Assembly: GCA_029339195.1 (NCBI GenBank)
Contig: JAPTJF010000004.1
Location: 186,001 to 250,000, forward strand
Direction of reading: 5' to 3'
Source: Micractinium sp. NFX-FRZ
Lineage: Eukaryota; Chlorophyta; Trebouxiophyceae; Chlorellales; Chlorellaceae
DNA: 64,000 bases
The position numbers and the translations under genes are program-made. Shown here in pieces: positions 44,401 through 54,102 of this stretch; position 1 is the stretch's first letter, and the number at the start of each line of letters is the position of its first letter. The notes beneath the pieces were generated by a model, which ran no database searches, had not been told where the DNA came from, and worked only from the letters and a program-made list of their open reading frames with translations.

Positions 44401-46129
44401 CAGGCGCCGTGCGGGAGCTCCCAGTCAGAAAAGCAGCTGGAGTGTGCAAGCACAAGACTCCATGCGCACAGCTGGGGGTGCCTGGCGTGAGGTGAGCCGG
44501 CCGCATGGCAAGCCATCCATGGTTGCCCCTGCCATGCCCCCAGCCTCTTTGTGCTCCACCCTCCCTCCTTCCCTCCCTCCCTCACCTCCATGCAGAGCCG
44601 GCCAGTGAGCCAGTGGTTTATGTAATCGTGGGGCAGCAGCACGTGGGCCAGCCGCTCCCAATTCTCCGGCTCGTGCCGCTGCAGCCACAGCAGCTTGGAG
44701 GCTGGGAAGCGGCAGCAGGGGGGCGGGGACATGAGGGCAGGCAGGCGGGCAACGGCACGCATGGCTCGTGGGCGGGTGTGTGCATTAATGTCGGCGGATC
44801 GTTCTCTTCTGTGGGTCAAACAAAGCTCGCATGCCGCTGCCTGGATACTAGCACCATCTAGTAGCTGGCCGCTGGTGGATCGCCCCCGTGGCGCCCTGAA
44901 GCCCAGGCATGGCATGGCATGCTCAACCACAGCGCACCCGTGACTGCGGGCACAATGGTCACGCCCCACAGATGAGACAGCTCCTCCGCCTCGGCGGCGC
45001 TCTCCACGTCACACCACAGCTTCGCTGCAGGCGAGGGGCAGGCGAGGGGTCATGACTCTCAGCGGTGGCACCGTGCCAGCTTCGTCTCTTTTGTAACTCG
45101 TCAAGCAGCACTGTTTGATTTGCTGGCAAGCACTGCTTGATGTCAAGCAGCACTGTTTGATCAAGGCGGATTTTGAGAATGAAAGAAAGACGACGGCAGC
45201 GCCGGCTCACCCGGCCGGATGACTTTGTGCCCCGCATCCAGCGCCACCAGCCCGTGCTGCTGCCCGCTCACGGCGATGCCCTTGAGCCGCCCCGTTACCG
45301 CCCCCCAGTCGTCGCCTGCCTGCCCCAGGGCGTCAGTGATGCACTCCTTGCAAGCCTGCAAATTGCATTGCCAAAGAACTGTTTAGTTGATGATGATCTG
45401 GCTACGTTCCAATGCTGTTTGCTCTGTGGGCTGAGTGGTGGAAGGAACACGGGCCGCAAGCGTCGCCACGGGTGCTCAGAAGCGGGGGCGGCATGTTTGA
45501 TCCGAAACGAGGGCAGACCGCTACGCTGGGCCTGGCAGGGTAGACACAGTTTCACACGGGGCGGGCGATGCAAAGGAGTTGACGCTTGTCCTGCTGCGCC
45601 TGCTGTGGCCGCCTCGAGCCCCAGCCCGGGCGTGCTGCCAGATCGTCGCTCCTCTCTATTCCCCTCCAGGCCTGCCCAGACTTGCTACCCTACCTCGATC
45701 CACAGCGCTGGGTCTTGCTCTGCCTGCCCCGGGCGTGAGCTCTCCAGATTGTACGACACGCTGCCCCGCCCCAGCACCTCTCGGCTGCTCTCCTCGTACA
45801 CCAGAGCTTTGGTGCCCTGCAGGCTGTGAGTAACGATGTATGTATAGTGTCTGTTGTGAAGATGAACGGCAGCATACAGCGCGAGAAGGTGGGGGCATAG
45901 TTTGGAGGGTGGCCCTGGCGGCAACCGTGGGCGGTGGCGGCCCAGAGGGATGCTCCTTTTTTCCACCTGCCTGCGTGCCGCAATCCACGCCGAGAAACAG
46001 GGGCGATGTGGAAGTCATTGCAACTATCAGTCCGCGCCGAACCAGCCTGCTCCGAGAAGCACAGGCGCCGCGCCGGCCAGCTGCTCTCGGCACGGCCACC
46101 CTCCCTGCGAGGTGTCTCGATGTCATCAT
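41436..46129 (-). CDS. FGGY carbohydrate kinase, xylulokinase type, possibly plastid-targeted
   Basis: About nine to ten exons from the ATG at 46129 to the TGA at 41436-41438. The first exon carries an Arg/Ala-rich leader (MMTSRHLAGRVAVPRAAGRR and onward) ending before MTSTSPLFLGVDCGTQ, which looks like an organelle transit peptide; a start at that second Met would give a cytosolic form. Family motifs in order: GVDCGTQGTKALV (ATP-binding N-terminus), GIAVSGQQHGLV, TASKLLWLQRHEPENWERLA, LLPHDYINHWLTG, VAPGGGDNAMAALGAG with the catalytic Asp, LSLGTSGTLFGPS, and ELRLVGGGSKNMLWRRVVAD. The enzyme would phosphorylate a ketopentose such as D-xylulose for the pentose phosphate route; exact substrate is not certain. 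The C-terminus is ETAEAYHKAFLRHERAGG and a short tail ending CDI. Intron 1 needs a GC donor (CAG|GCAGGT) to keep the GTQGTKALV motif in frame. Confidence 0.88.
41760..41930. repeat. Degenerate tandem repeat in a sugar-kinase intron
   Basis: About three imperfect units of roughly 55-60 bp built on (g)ccagtacc, cagcaa and tcctgcc strings. Unit boundaries are blurred. Confidence 0.6.
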
Positions 46130-46862
46130 CTAAGCTGAGAAAGCGTTTGCGGCGCGCGATCGCGTGTCGGAACAAGCGTATTGAAATCAGGTGCTGAGTT
46201 GGCAGCAGCAGGCGTGCGCGGCGGCATGGCGGGTCGTCTACCCTCTGCTGCACCGAGCTCTTGCAAGGGTGTTGTAGAAAGAAGGCATGAGGAGTATATG
46301 GTACACAATGTGTGCAGAGGTGTGGAGGGTGGTGTCAGAAACAACTGAGCAAGCTAGGCGGGCGGTGCGACGTGTGGGAGGGTTTGGAAGCGCAGGCGCA
46401 AGCTAATGCACAAGCCGGTCAAGGGAACCAAGCCGGACACAAACATTCATTTGCAGTCAATGAGAGGTCAACAGAAGAGTAGGGGCGGTACCAAGCATGA
46501 GACAGCGGGACGAGTGGGCGAAGCGATGCAAGGGATGGATGAAGTCGGGATCAAGCGCGCCCAGCCAGCCAGCGCAGGCCAGCGCAGCGGCTGCGCTTGT
46601 GCCGACAAGCGGCTGCTGGCGGGCCAAGACCAGGCAGGTGAAATAAGCAAGGCTGGTGGGGCCAGGCATTGCTGAGGATGCTAAGCTGGCGGGGGGCGCG
46701 GCTGCCTGGCTGCCTGTGTGCACTTCTCTGCGCCCACACTGGAAGAGGCGGCAGACTGGCGCCAGGTTGGCAGGTCATAAGAGTGCGGCATGCCTCCAGA
46801 TTCTGCAGGAGACGGACCAGCACTCGGCACATGCCAGCCTGGCATCGACTCAGCGGCGGAGC
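46130..46862. other. Intergenic region
   Basis: 730 bp between the RING protein's 3' end and the sugar kinase's 5' end (both genes on the - strand). No gene, repeat or RNA feature was recognised. Confidence 0.5.
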
Positions 46863-49800
46863 TCAGAACACTCGCATGATGTACGCCTCCACCTTCTCAC
46901 GACACTGCGGCAGCAGGCAGCAGGCAGCAGGCAGCAGGCAGCAGGGGGAGATTTAAGGTGAGTGTGGGGCGGGAGGGAGGGGGGCTGAATGGGTTCCGCT
47001 GCTTGTAACGCCTGGTTATAGGCCTGCTGAGCAGGGGCGGTGGGCCTGGGAAGTCGGTGCGTGCAGCTGGGCCTGGAGGGACGCTGCCAGGAGACGCTAG
47101 TTATCAGTGCTCCCGTGCCTGCCCCAACCTTTCCCATGCTCTCCCCTCCGGCTGCCACGTGCACGCAGGTGTGCTCCCCCCAAACGCACCATCGGGCAGT
47201 TTTCAATCTTGTCTGCCTTCAGCATTGCGGCGCAGTCCTTGCACAGGCACCTGCACACAGTGTGTTGATGCACACGAGCGGGCAGGGGAGGTTGGGTGGT
47301 TACGAGGAGGAGGGTAAGGAGGAGGAGGGTAAGGAGGCAGGCTCTCAATCTCAACAGCTCCCAGATGGCTGCAAAGCTACTTGCGAAACCGCCTGCCCGG
47401 GTGGACGGCAGGGCGGGGGGGACTGGGGAGAGATCGGGGACGAAGGAGTCAAGCGGGGAGGGGCATGGGCAGCTGCCCGTGGGCAGCTGCCCGCCAGCAG
47501 CCAGCAGCCAGTGCGGCTCAAGCCGCCCCCCCTGCCGCTGCCGCCCTGCCGCACACCGCCCCCACCCTTGCTCCACACCCACCTCCAGTACTCCACACCC
47601 CCCTCCCCCCACTCTTCCCGTCCCCCTGCCCCTGGACAAAAGAGAAGCAGGAACTCGCAACTCACTTGTGCACCGACTCCCCGTGCAGCACACCCGCCGT
47701 GGCGGGGGCATCCAGGCACACGACACAAGTGTCTGGGTCATTAAACGGGTTGCCGCCGCCGCCGCCGCTGCCGCCCGCCCCGCCCAGCCCCGGCGGTGCG
47801 CTTGCCACCATGTCCGTCTCCGAGTGGGGGCGGCTGGCGGGAGTGGCTACCGGGGCATTGTCCCACCAGGCGCCATCCTCCAGGCGGGGAGCCGACATGT
47901 GGCGGCCAGACACGCTGATGGGGAGGTGGTCCAACAGGGGGCTGCTGCCGCTGGGGCCTGCGCCGGCGCCCATGGCGGGCGGCGGGTAGTCCATGTCGAG
48001 CAGGGCGGGGGCGGTGGGGCGGCCAAAGGAATGGAGCTCGGGCACAGAGGCGGCGCCGGGGGTGCTGCCTGCAGAGGCGGCGCCGCCCAGCTGCGGGGGC
48101 GCGGTGCCGACGTGCGGCTGGCCGGCGTCAAAGTGGACTTGGGGGTAGAAGGCGCCTGCCGCCCCCGTCGCCACGGGCGTGGACAGCGGCGAGGCATCGT
48201 GCAGCGCGGCCGCCGCGGGCGGGGGCGGCGGCGGGCTGGCGCCGCCGCCCTGCTGCTGCATCTGCTGCGCCGCCTCGGCGTCGTACTGCTCCTGCAGGCA
48301 CAGGTGTCACAGGAAGGAAGAAAGGAGACACAACACAATCAGTGCGTGCAGTGAAGAGCGGCACTTGGCGGTGTGTGAGCAGCCTTGGGGAGGGGAGGCA
48401 GGCCAGGGTGCCCAGGCGGCATACAAGCATGGCAGGCTTCCCTGCTTGGCAGGCCCCTGCCTGCTGCCTGCTGCGCTTGCTATGAGACCTGCTGCTGTGC
48501 CCACCCCGCGACCCGCCTGCCTGCCTAGCAGCCCTGGAGGGGACCCCACCCACCTGCAGGCGGCGGGCAATCTCCTCGTCTGTCTCTGTGCCCGCCAGGG
48601 GAGGTGCCGTGAGCACTGCCATGTCACCATAGTCTGCACCCCACGCTGCAGAAAGCAGAAACAGGACAAGAAGGGCGCAGAGAGGGTGGGTGAGAGAGAG
48701 GGCTGGGTGCTGCCATGCCTGCATAAGAAGGCACCCCATGCTGCGGCGGGACAGGCAGGCAGAAGCGGTGAGCGGGTGAGCAGGCGCAGTTGAGAGGGGC
48801 GGGGGGTTGACGTGCACCGCTGGCAGCGGCAGGAAGCAGGGAGCTCCCAGAGAGGGGTGACGCTGATAGCTGACAGGCAGGCAGGGCGGGTCGAGGCAGG
48901 CGCCAGAGGCAGCCGTGTGTGGCAGGCAGGCAGGCAGGCAGGCAGGCGGAGCAGCGAGGCACCCTCCGAACTCACTTCCGGGGGCAGCAGCCATGTTTGG
49001 TGCGCTCAGCGTGGCGTCGGCAGCTGCTGCATTCGGCCCTAGCCCAGACATCATGTGGCTGTACAGCGGCCCCGGCCCCGGCGGCGGCAGCGCCTGCGCC
49101 GCCGCCCCCTGCTGCTGCTGCCCTGGCCGCTGCTGCTGCTGCCCGCCGCTGCCTGCTGCGCCGGCCGGGGCCTCCGGCGGCGGGAAGCCTCGGTTGTTCA
49201 CTGTGCGGATCAGCTTCTGCGAGAGGGAAGACGCAAGAGGCGGTTGGGGCAACGAGGGCAGCAGGTGTTACAATGTGCCCTGCCCTGTCGACCCACAAGC
49301 TTTGGTGCAGCACGCCAGGTGCCTCCATAGCATGCATCAGCAGCCGGCCTGGTGCCTCCCAGAGGGAGGACCAGCGTCGGCATGCCCCCCACCGGAGGAT
49401 TGAGCTGGGGGGGAGAGAGCAGGTCAGGGGTGCAGAGCACACATCCCATTTCAGCACGCTTCTTTTGCCATTGCCGACAGCGGCCACCCCACGCTTAGCC
49501 CGACAAGCAACACACAGGCACACAAGAGAGAGGGGACCACTCACATCCAGCGCATCAATGGATCTCTGGGAGCCGTCCTCTGGGCGCAGGTAGAGCGTGT
49601 AACCCTCGGTCACCTCCCCCGTGGGCCCCGCATGCCCCCCCGTTGTGTACACGCCTGCAGCATGGCCGGGTGCCAAAGGCAGCAGCAGAGGGTAAGCAAG
49701 CACCGGGCGTGGAGAAAGCCGCAAGCGCGTGCCAACTGGCACCAGTGGCCGCAGCGATGGCAGCCGCAGCGCTTGCTGAATCACCAGCAGCAGAGGGTGC

Positions 49801-51872
49801 TCTGGCACGGCGCAGGAAGCTGAGCAGGCAGGGCAGCCGCTGTCGCCGCCCACCACTATCGTGCCCACGAGGCTTCACACTGCACCCAGGCAGATGCCCA
49901 CAATTTCACACCGCACCGCACCCAGGCAAGGCAGGACACGTGACTCACCCGAAGGCTGCTCGTGCTTGCGGTGCAGCGTGATGCCCGCCTGCGCCACGCG
50001 GGGCGCCCCAGGCACCGAGCTGTACTGCAGCCGTGCCTCGGCCTTGGGGTTGTACACCTCACGCTGCGTGGAAGAGAGGGGGCGGCAGGCAGCCAAACAG
50101 CCAGTGTGGTTGGGCAAGCGAGAGATACGTGCCAACTGTCAGCAGCAGCTGGATGCTGCCGTGTGGGGGTTCTACGCCCGCCGCTGCTGCCTGCCCCCCG
50201 CTGCCCCTGCCCGCGTCCCTGCAGCACTGACCGCAATGCCTGGCCCCTGCTACCCCTGCCCGCGTGCCCGCAGCCCCCACCGCCCGCCACTGCCTGCCCA
50301 CCACTGCTACCCCAGCCCGCGTGCCCGCAGCGCTCACCGCCCGTGCGCCGTCCAGCCAGAGGCGGCACGAGGGCGCCGTGTTGGCCAGGGTCTTATAGGC
50401 CAGGAAGACGCAGTGCGTGAGCTGGCGCGCGGGCGGCGCCTGGGGGTTGGGGTAGCGGTGGCTGATGACCACCCACCGCCGCTGCCAGGTGGAGCCCAGC
50501 CCCCCAAACTGTGGCACCTTGACCAGCAGCCAGCCGACGTAGGGGGCGCACTGCTCCAGGCGGCGCAGCAGCGGGACGTTACGTGTGGAGCAGGCAATGT
50601 CCATGGCGGTGAACCCCTGCGCAGGGCGGCCGGGGAGCACGGGTGTAAGCAGGGCATATATATGGCCACACAGGTGGGGGACGGAATCGGGCGTGTGGAG
50701 CAGGTAATGCCCATGGTGGGGAAGCCCTGCACGGTTGTAAAGGGTGCATTTAAATGACCACACGGGGTGTTCGAGGGGGGGTTGGCGTGGGGATGCCTGG
50801 GGGGTGAGCGCAGGCAAGTGGGGACCAGGGAACACGGCGGGTGGGGCAGGCAGCATGCACTGTCCTGCACCACGGTGGGCAGGCGGTGAGGTGCAGGCCA
50901 AGGCTGACGGGTGTGTGGTGTGGCAGGTGCCTTCGTCAGCGTCAGGCCCGCCCAGCCGCCATGCCATATCATGGCCTCTACGACGCCGCTGTGCTGCTCA
51001 GACTCCTACCAATCGGATGCACCCGCCGGATCAGCCCCTGCCAGCTAAGCTGCCACGTCAACGTTCAGCGCTGGTCAATCAATCAAAGCGATGTGGCCCT
51101 CCACGCCAGCTCAGCCCTGCCGTATCAGCCCGACCTGCCAGCTCAGCTGCCGCCTCAGCCCACCCTTGCGTTCTCCACGAACGGGTTTGCCCCCGCCGCC
51201 AGCAGCAGCTCCACCACCGCCTCGTGCTTGTGCGCCACCGCCTCGTGCAGAGCGCTGCCCCCATCCGGCTTCCTGTTCACGTGGTGTATGTTGGCTCCAA
51301 AGCGCAGCAGCTGTGTGTGTGGCAGGACGGGGGCGGGGGCGGGGGCGAGGGTGGGGAAGGGACGGCAGCAAGGGCACACGGATGCGGGGCGCGAGCGGTA
51401 TGCAGCGCAAGAGACTACAGCTTGTGGAGGCCGGCACCGCCTGCACACCACTTCAAGCCCCTCATGTGCAAGCTATCCAGCAGCACTTGCAATCGGCCAG
51501 CAGCCAGTGCATGCCCAGCACCTCGCTGGCAGCAGCACGCACCAGTCGGACGCAGACAAGGTGGCCGCGCGCCGCTGCTGCCGTCAGCGGCGTGTTGCCA
51601 TGATCATCCGCAACCTCTAGGTAGCGCGCACGGTTGGCGTAGTAGTTGGCATCATTGCGCTGCAGGTCGGCCAGCAGCGCCTGCGGCACGGTGGGGCAGC
51701 AGGTGTGGCGGCGGCAGCGGTTGGAGCGCAGCGGCGGCGGCGGCGGCACGGCGCGCTCTGCCAAGGCGCTGAAGTCAATAGCCCCCAGTCCGACACGCCT
51801 CAAACTGCCCTTCAATGCGGCTCGGCAGCCCCCTATGTCGCCCGGTGAAGCCAGCTGTGAGCTCAAGTTCAC
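46863..51872 (-). CDS. Ankyrin - PH-like - MDM2-type RING protein, putative E3 ubiquitin ligase
   Basis: About eleven exons. The first five are firm: 51872-51543, 51310-51164, 50616-50338, 50063-49949, 49654-49545. Residues ~75-180 hold ankyrin repeats (DDHGNTPLTAAAARGHLVCV; GSALHEAVAHKHEAVVELLL; FTAMDIACSTRNVPLLRRLE). These are followed by a PH-like stretch (GWLLVKVPQFGGLG, then WQRRWVVISHRYP). A long Gln/Pro/Ala/Ser-rich middle contains ETDEEIARRLQ, a UIM-like segment. The last ~45 residues form a RING: CVVCLDAP, LHGESVHKCLCKDC, ENCPMC, ending EKVEAYIMRVF. The His-x4-His spacing in place of Cys-x-His makes it the C2H2C4 type known from MDM2. The last exon ends at the TGA 46863-46865. E3 activity is inferred. 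A 12-nt microexon encoding LNPP near 49410 is possible. The start codon is provisional. Confidence 0.8.
46907..46943. repeat. 7-bp tandem repeat (gcagcag) x5
   Basis: Five copies of ggcagca with no variation in the last intron of the RING protein gene, directly at its acceptor side. Confidence 0.9.
48916..48948. repeat. GGCA tetranucleotide run
   Basis: Six to seven consecutive ggca units in an intron of the RING protein gene. Confidence 0.9.
50210..50345. repeat. Donor echoes, RING protein gene exon 3
   Basis: On the - strand the donor region gtgagcgctgcgggcacgcg (from 50337) is followed by two degraded copies about 55-65 bp apart (gtgggggctgcgggcacgcg near 50280 and gtcagtgctgcagggacgcg near 50232). 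Confidence 0.8.
50575..50740. repeat. Acceptor-side echo of exon 3, RING protein gene
   Basis: The start of exon 3 (encoding GFTAMDIACSTR, 50616-50581) has a copy upstream in the preceding intron at about 50732-50695 (encoding GFPTMGITCSTR), also preceded by a cag. Confidence 0.85.
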
Positions 51873-52293
51873 TTCCGCACCTCCAAGGACTGGCTGTCTC
51901 CCGCTCTTGCGACCTTGGAGATCTTTTCAGGTGTGCTCAAATTTGCACCCATGAGCACGAGCCGCAGGCGACCTTGGAGCCGCCCGAGCGAAGCGTGCTC
52001 GAGAGGGAGAGGCGAAGACGGGTACAAGCGGTGTTACAAGGCACAGCCGATATTGGATCGCCACCAAGAGCACTTCGGCGGGCTTTCTGAGCCACCGCGT
52101 TTCTGCCGCGCAGCACGACGTCAGCACAGCTCCGCGACCAGCTTCCGAAGCCTGACACGGTTTGTGCCATCGGTTATTGCCGGCTACTAGTGGGTGTAGA
52201 TGTCACACCCCGAGTGAGCACTCGGCCAAGCTGGGCGCAGGCACAAACCCTGCCAACTCCGCCGATGCATCTCCTGGCCCGTCCTACGACCAC
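51873..52293. promoter_or_regulatory. Divergent intergenic region, probable bidirectional promoter
   Basis: 420 bp between the start codons of the RING protein (-) and the lipase (+). No domain-bearing frame. Both starts are provisional, so the real promoter may be smaller. Confidence 0.45.
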
Positions 52294-54066
52294 ATGGATT
52301 ACTTGCACAATGCCGAGGTGCTCCCATGCGCCTCCGACAGGCAGCATTGACTTCTCGACTTGCCGCCGCCGCCTGCCGCCACTGCTGCTGCAGCACCTAG
52401 TTCCCTCCCCATCCCCCCCTCGCTCCATCTCTACACCCAGCAAGCTTCTGTACCGCGCTGTGCTGACTGAGTGCCTCCCTCTCTTCTCCCCTCCGTGCCA
52501 TCCCACACTCACCAGGACCTGCTAGCCTGCGCTGTGCTGAGCGAGGCTGTGTACAAGGGAGCAGAGGGGCCACCCACCTCAGCTGTGGCCGCCCTCAACC
52601 TCCTGCTGCGCGACCTACCACCCGGCACGCCGCCGCCGCACCTCGAGGCAGCGCAGTTCTGCCGCCGCTCCGCACCCCACCGCTACCTGCTCGCCCAGGG
52701 AGGCTCAGCCCTCTACATTGCCTTCCAAGGTGCGGTGTGGCTGGGCAGCAGCGGGAGCAGGGAGCAGCAGCGGCAGGGAAGGTGAAGCAGCAGCACCGCA
52801 TTCGTGCAGCGGCAATGCCACATTTGTGCAGCGGGCCAGTTTCCACAGCTGGAACAGCGGCGCCAGCGTGCCGTTGGGAGGCTGGCTTGGCCTAACTCTG
52901 GCATTAAGCGGGGCATGCAGGCACCAGCAATCAAGCCATTCCTGTGCCAACTACGTTCTTACCACCGTGGCCTCTGCTTCCGACTTGCAGGCACCAAGCA
53001 GCCTCGAGACTATCTGGCCGATGCAAACCTGCTCACCGCGCTGCTGTGGAGCACACAGGCAGCGGCGGCCCCTGCGGCCGCTGCTGGTCCTGCGCCAACG
53101 GCGGCAGCAGCTGGAGCAGCAGCAGCTGGGGCTGCAGCAGCGGCTGGGGTGGCAGCGGCGGTTGCGGAGGCGGCGCCAGTACCTGCAAGCCTGGGCCCCG
53201 GGAGCCCTGGGCCGGAGCCGCCGCCAGTGCCGCCCCCGCCTGCCGCCCCGGCGCCCGCAGCGCACCGCGGCTTCCTGGGCAGGGCGCAGGGCGTCCCAAT
53301 TGAGGCGCTGTACGCTCATGCCCGCCGGCAGGGACTGCGCCTGGTCCTGTGCGGTGAGGCGGGGAAGAGGCTGGACTAGGTGTGGGTTGGGGGCTGATGT
53401 GGCGGCAGTGGCAGATGCGCTGACACCTGGCACTCATGCAGCCATGTGGGACCAATCAGCGGATGCTCTCCTCCCCCCGTCACACCGGTCATGAAGCACC
53501 TCTACCCGCCTGACCGTTGCGCAGGCCACTCGATGGGCGGCGCTGTGGCGCAGCTGTGCACGCTGCGCCTGCTGCACGCGCTGCGCGCGGCGCCGCCGCC
53601 CCCGGACGTGCTGCGCTGCGTCGTGTTTGGGGCGCCGCCCATCGGCAACGCCGCGCTTGCCGCCCACGTGCGGAGGCACGGCTGGGAGCAGCACTTTCTC
53701 AGCATCGCCCTGCCGGGTGCGACTTGTGCTTACTTGGATAGTGGGGATGATGGCTGGGAGCGTGACTTCTGGCAGGCCAGGCGGGCGCAGCTGCCAGAGG
53801 CTGCTTCCCTCCCTGCTGCCCATGATTGCCTGTTGGAGAGTGCTTCGACTGCAGCGGCTGCCTGCTCCTAAATGATCTGCACATCAAGCCTGTGGCCTCA
53901 CTTCCCGACTCCCTGCAGAGGATCCGGTGCCGCGGCTGTTCCTGCAAGTGCAGCCGGCCAGCCAGCCCCAGCGGGGCCAGGCGCAGGCGGTGCAGGCGGC
54001 TGGCGAGGCTGCGCTACATGCGTTGGCAGCGGCAGAGCGGCGGGAGGAGGAGGGCGATGAACAGCA

Positions 54067-54102
<36 letters not shown>

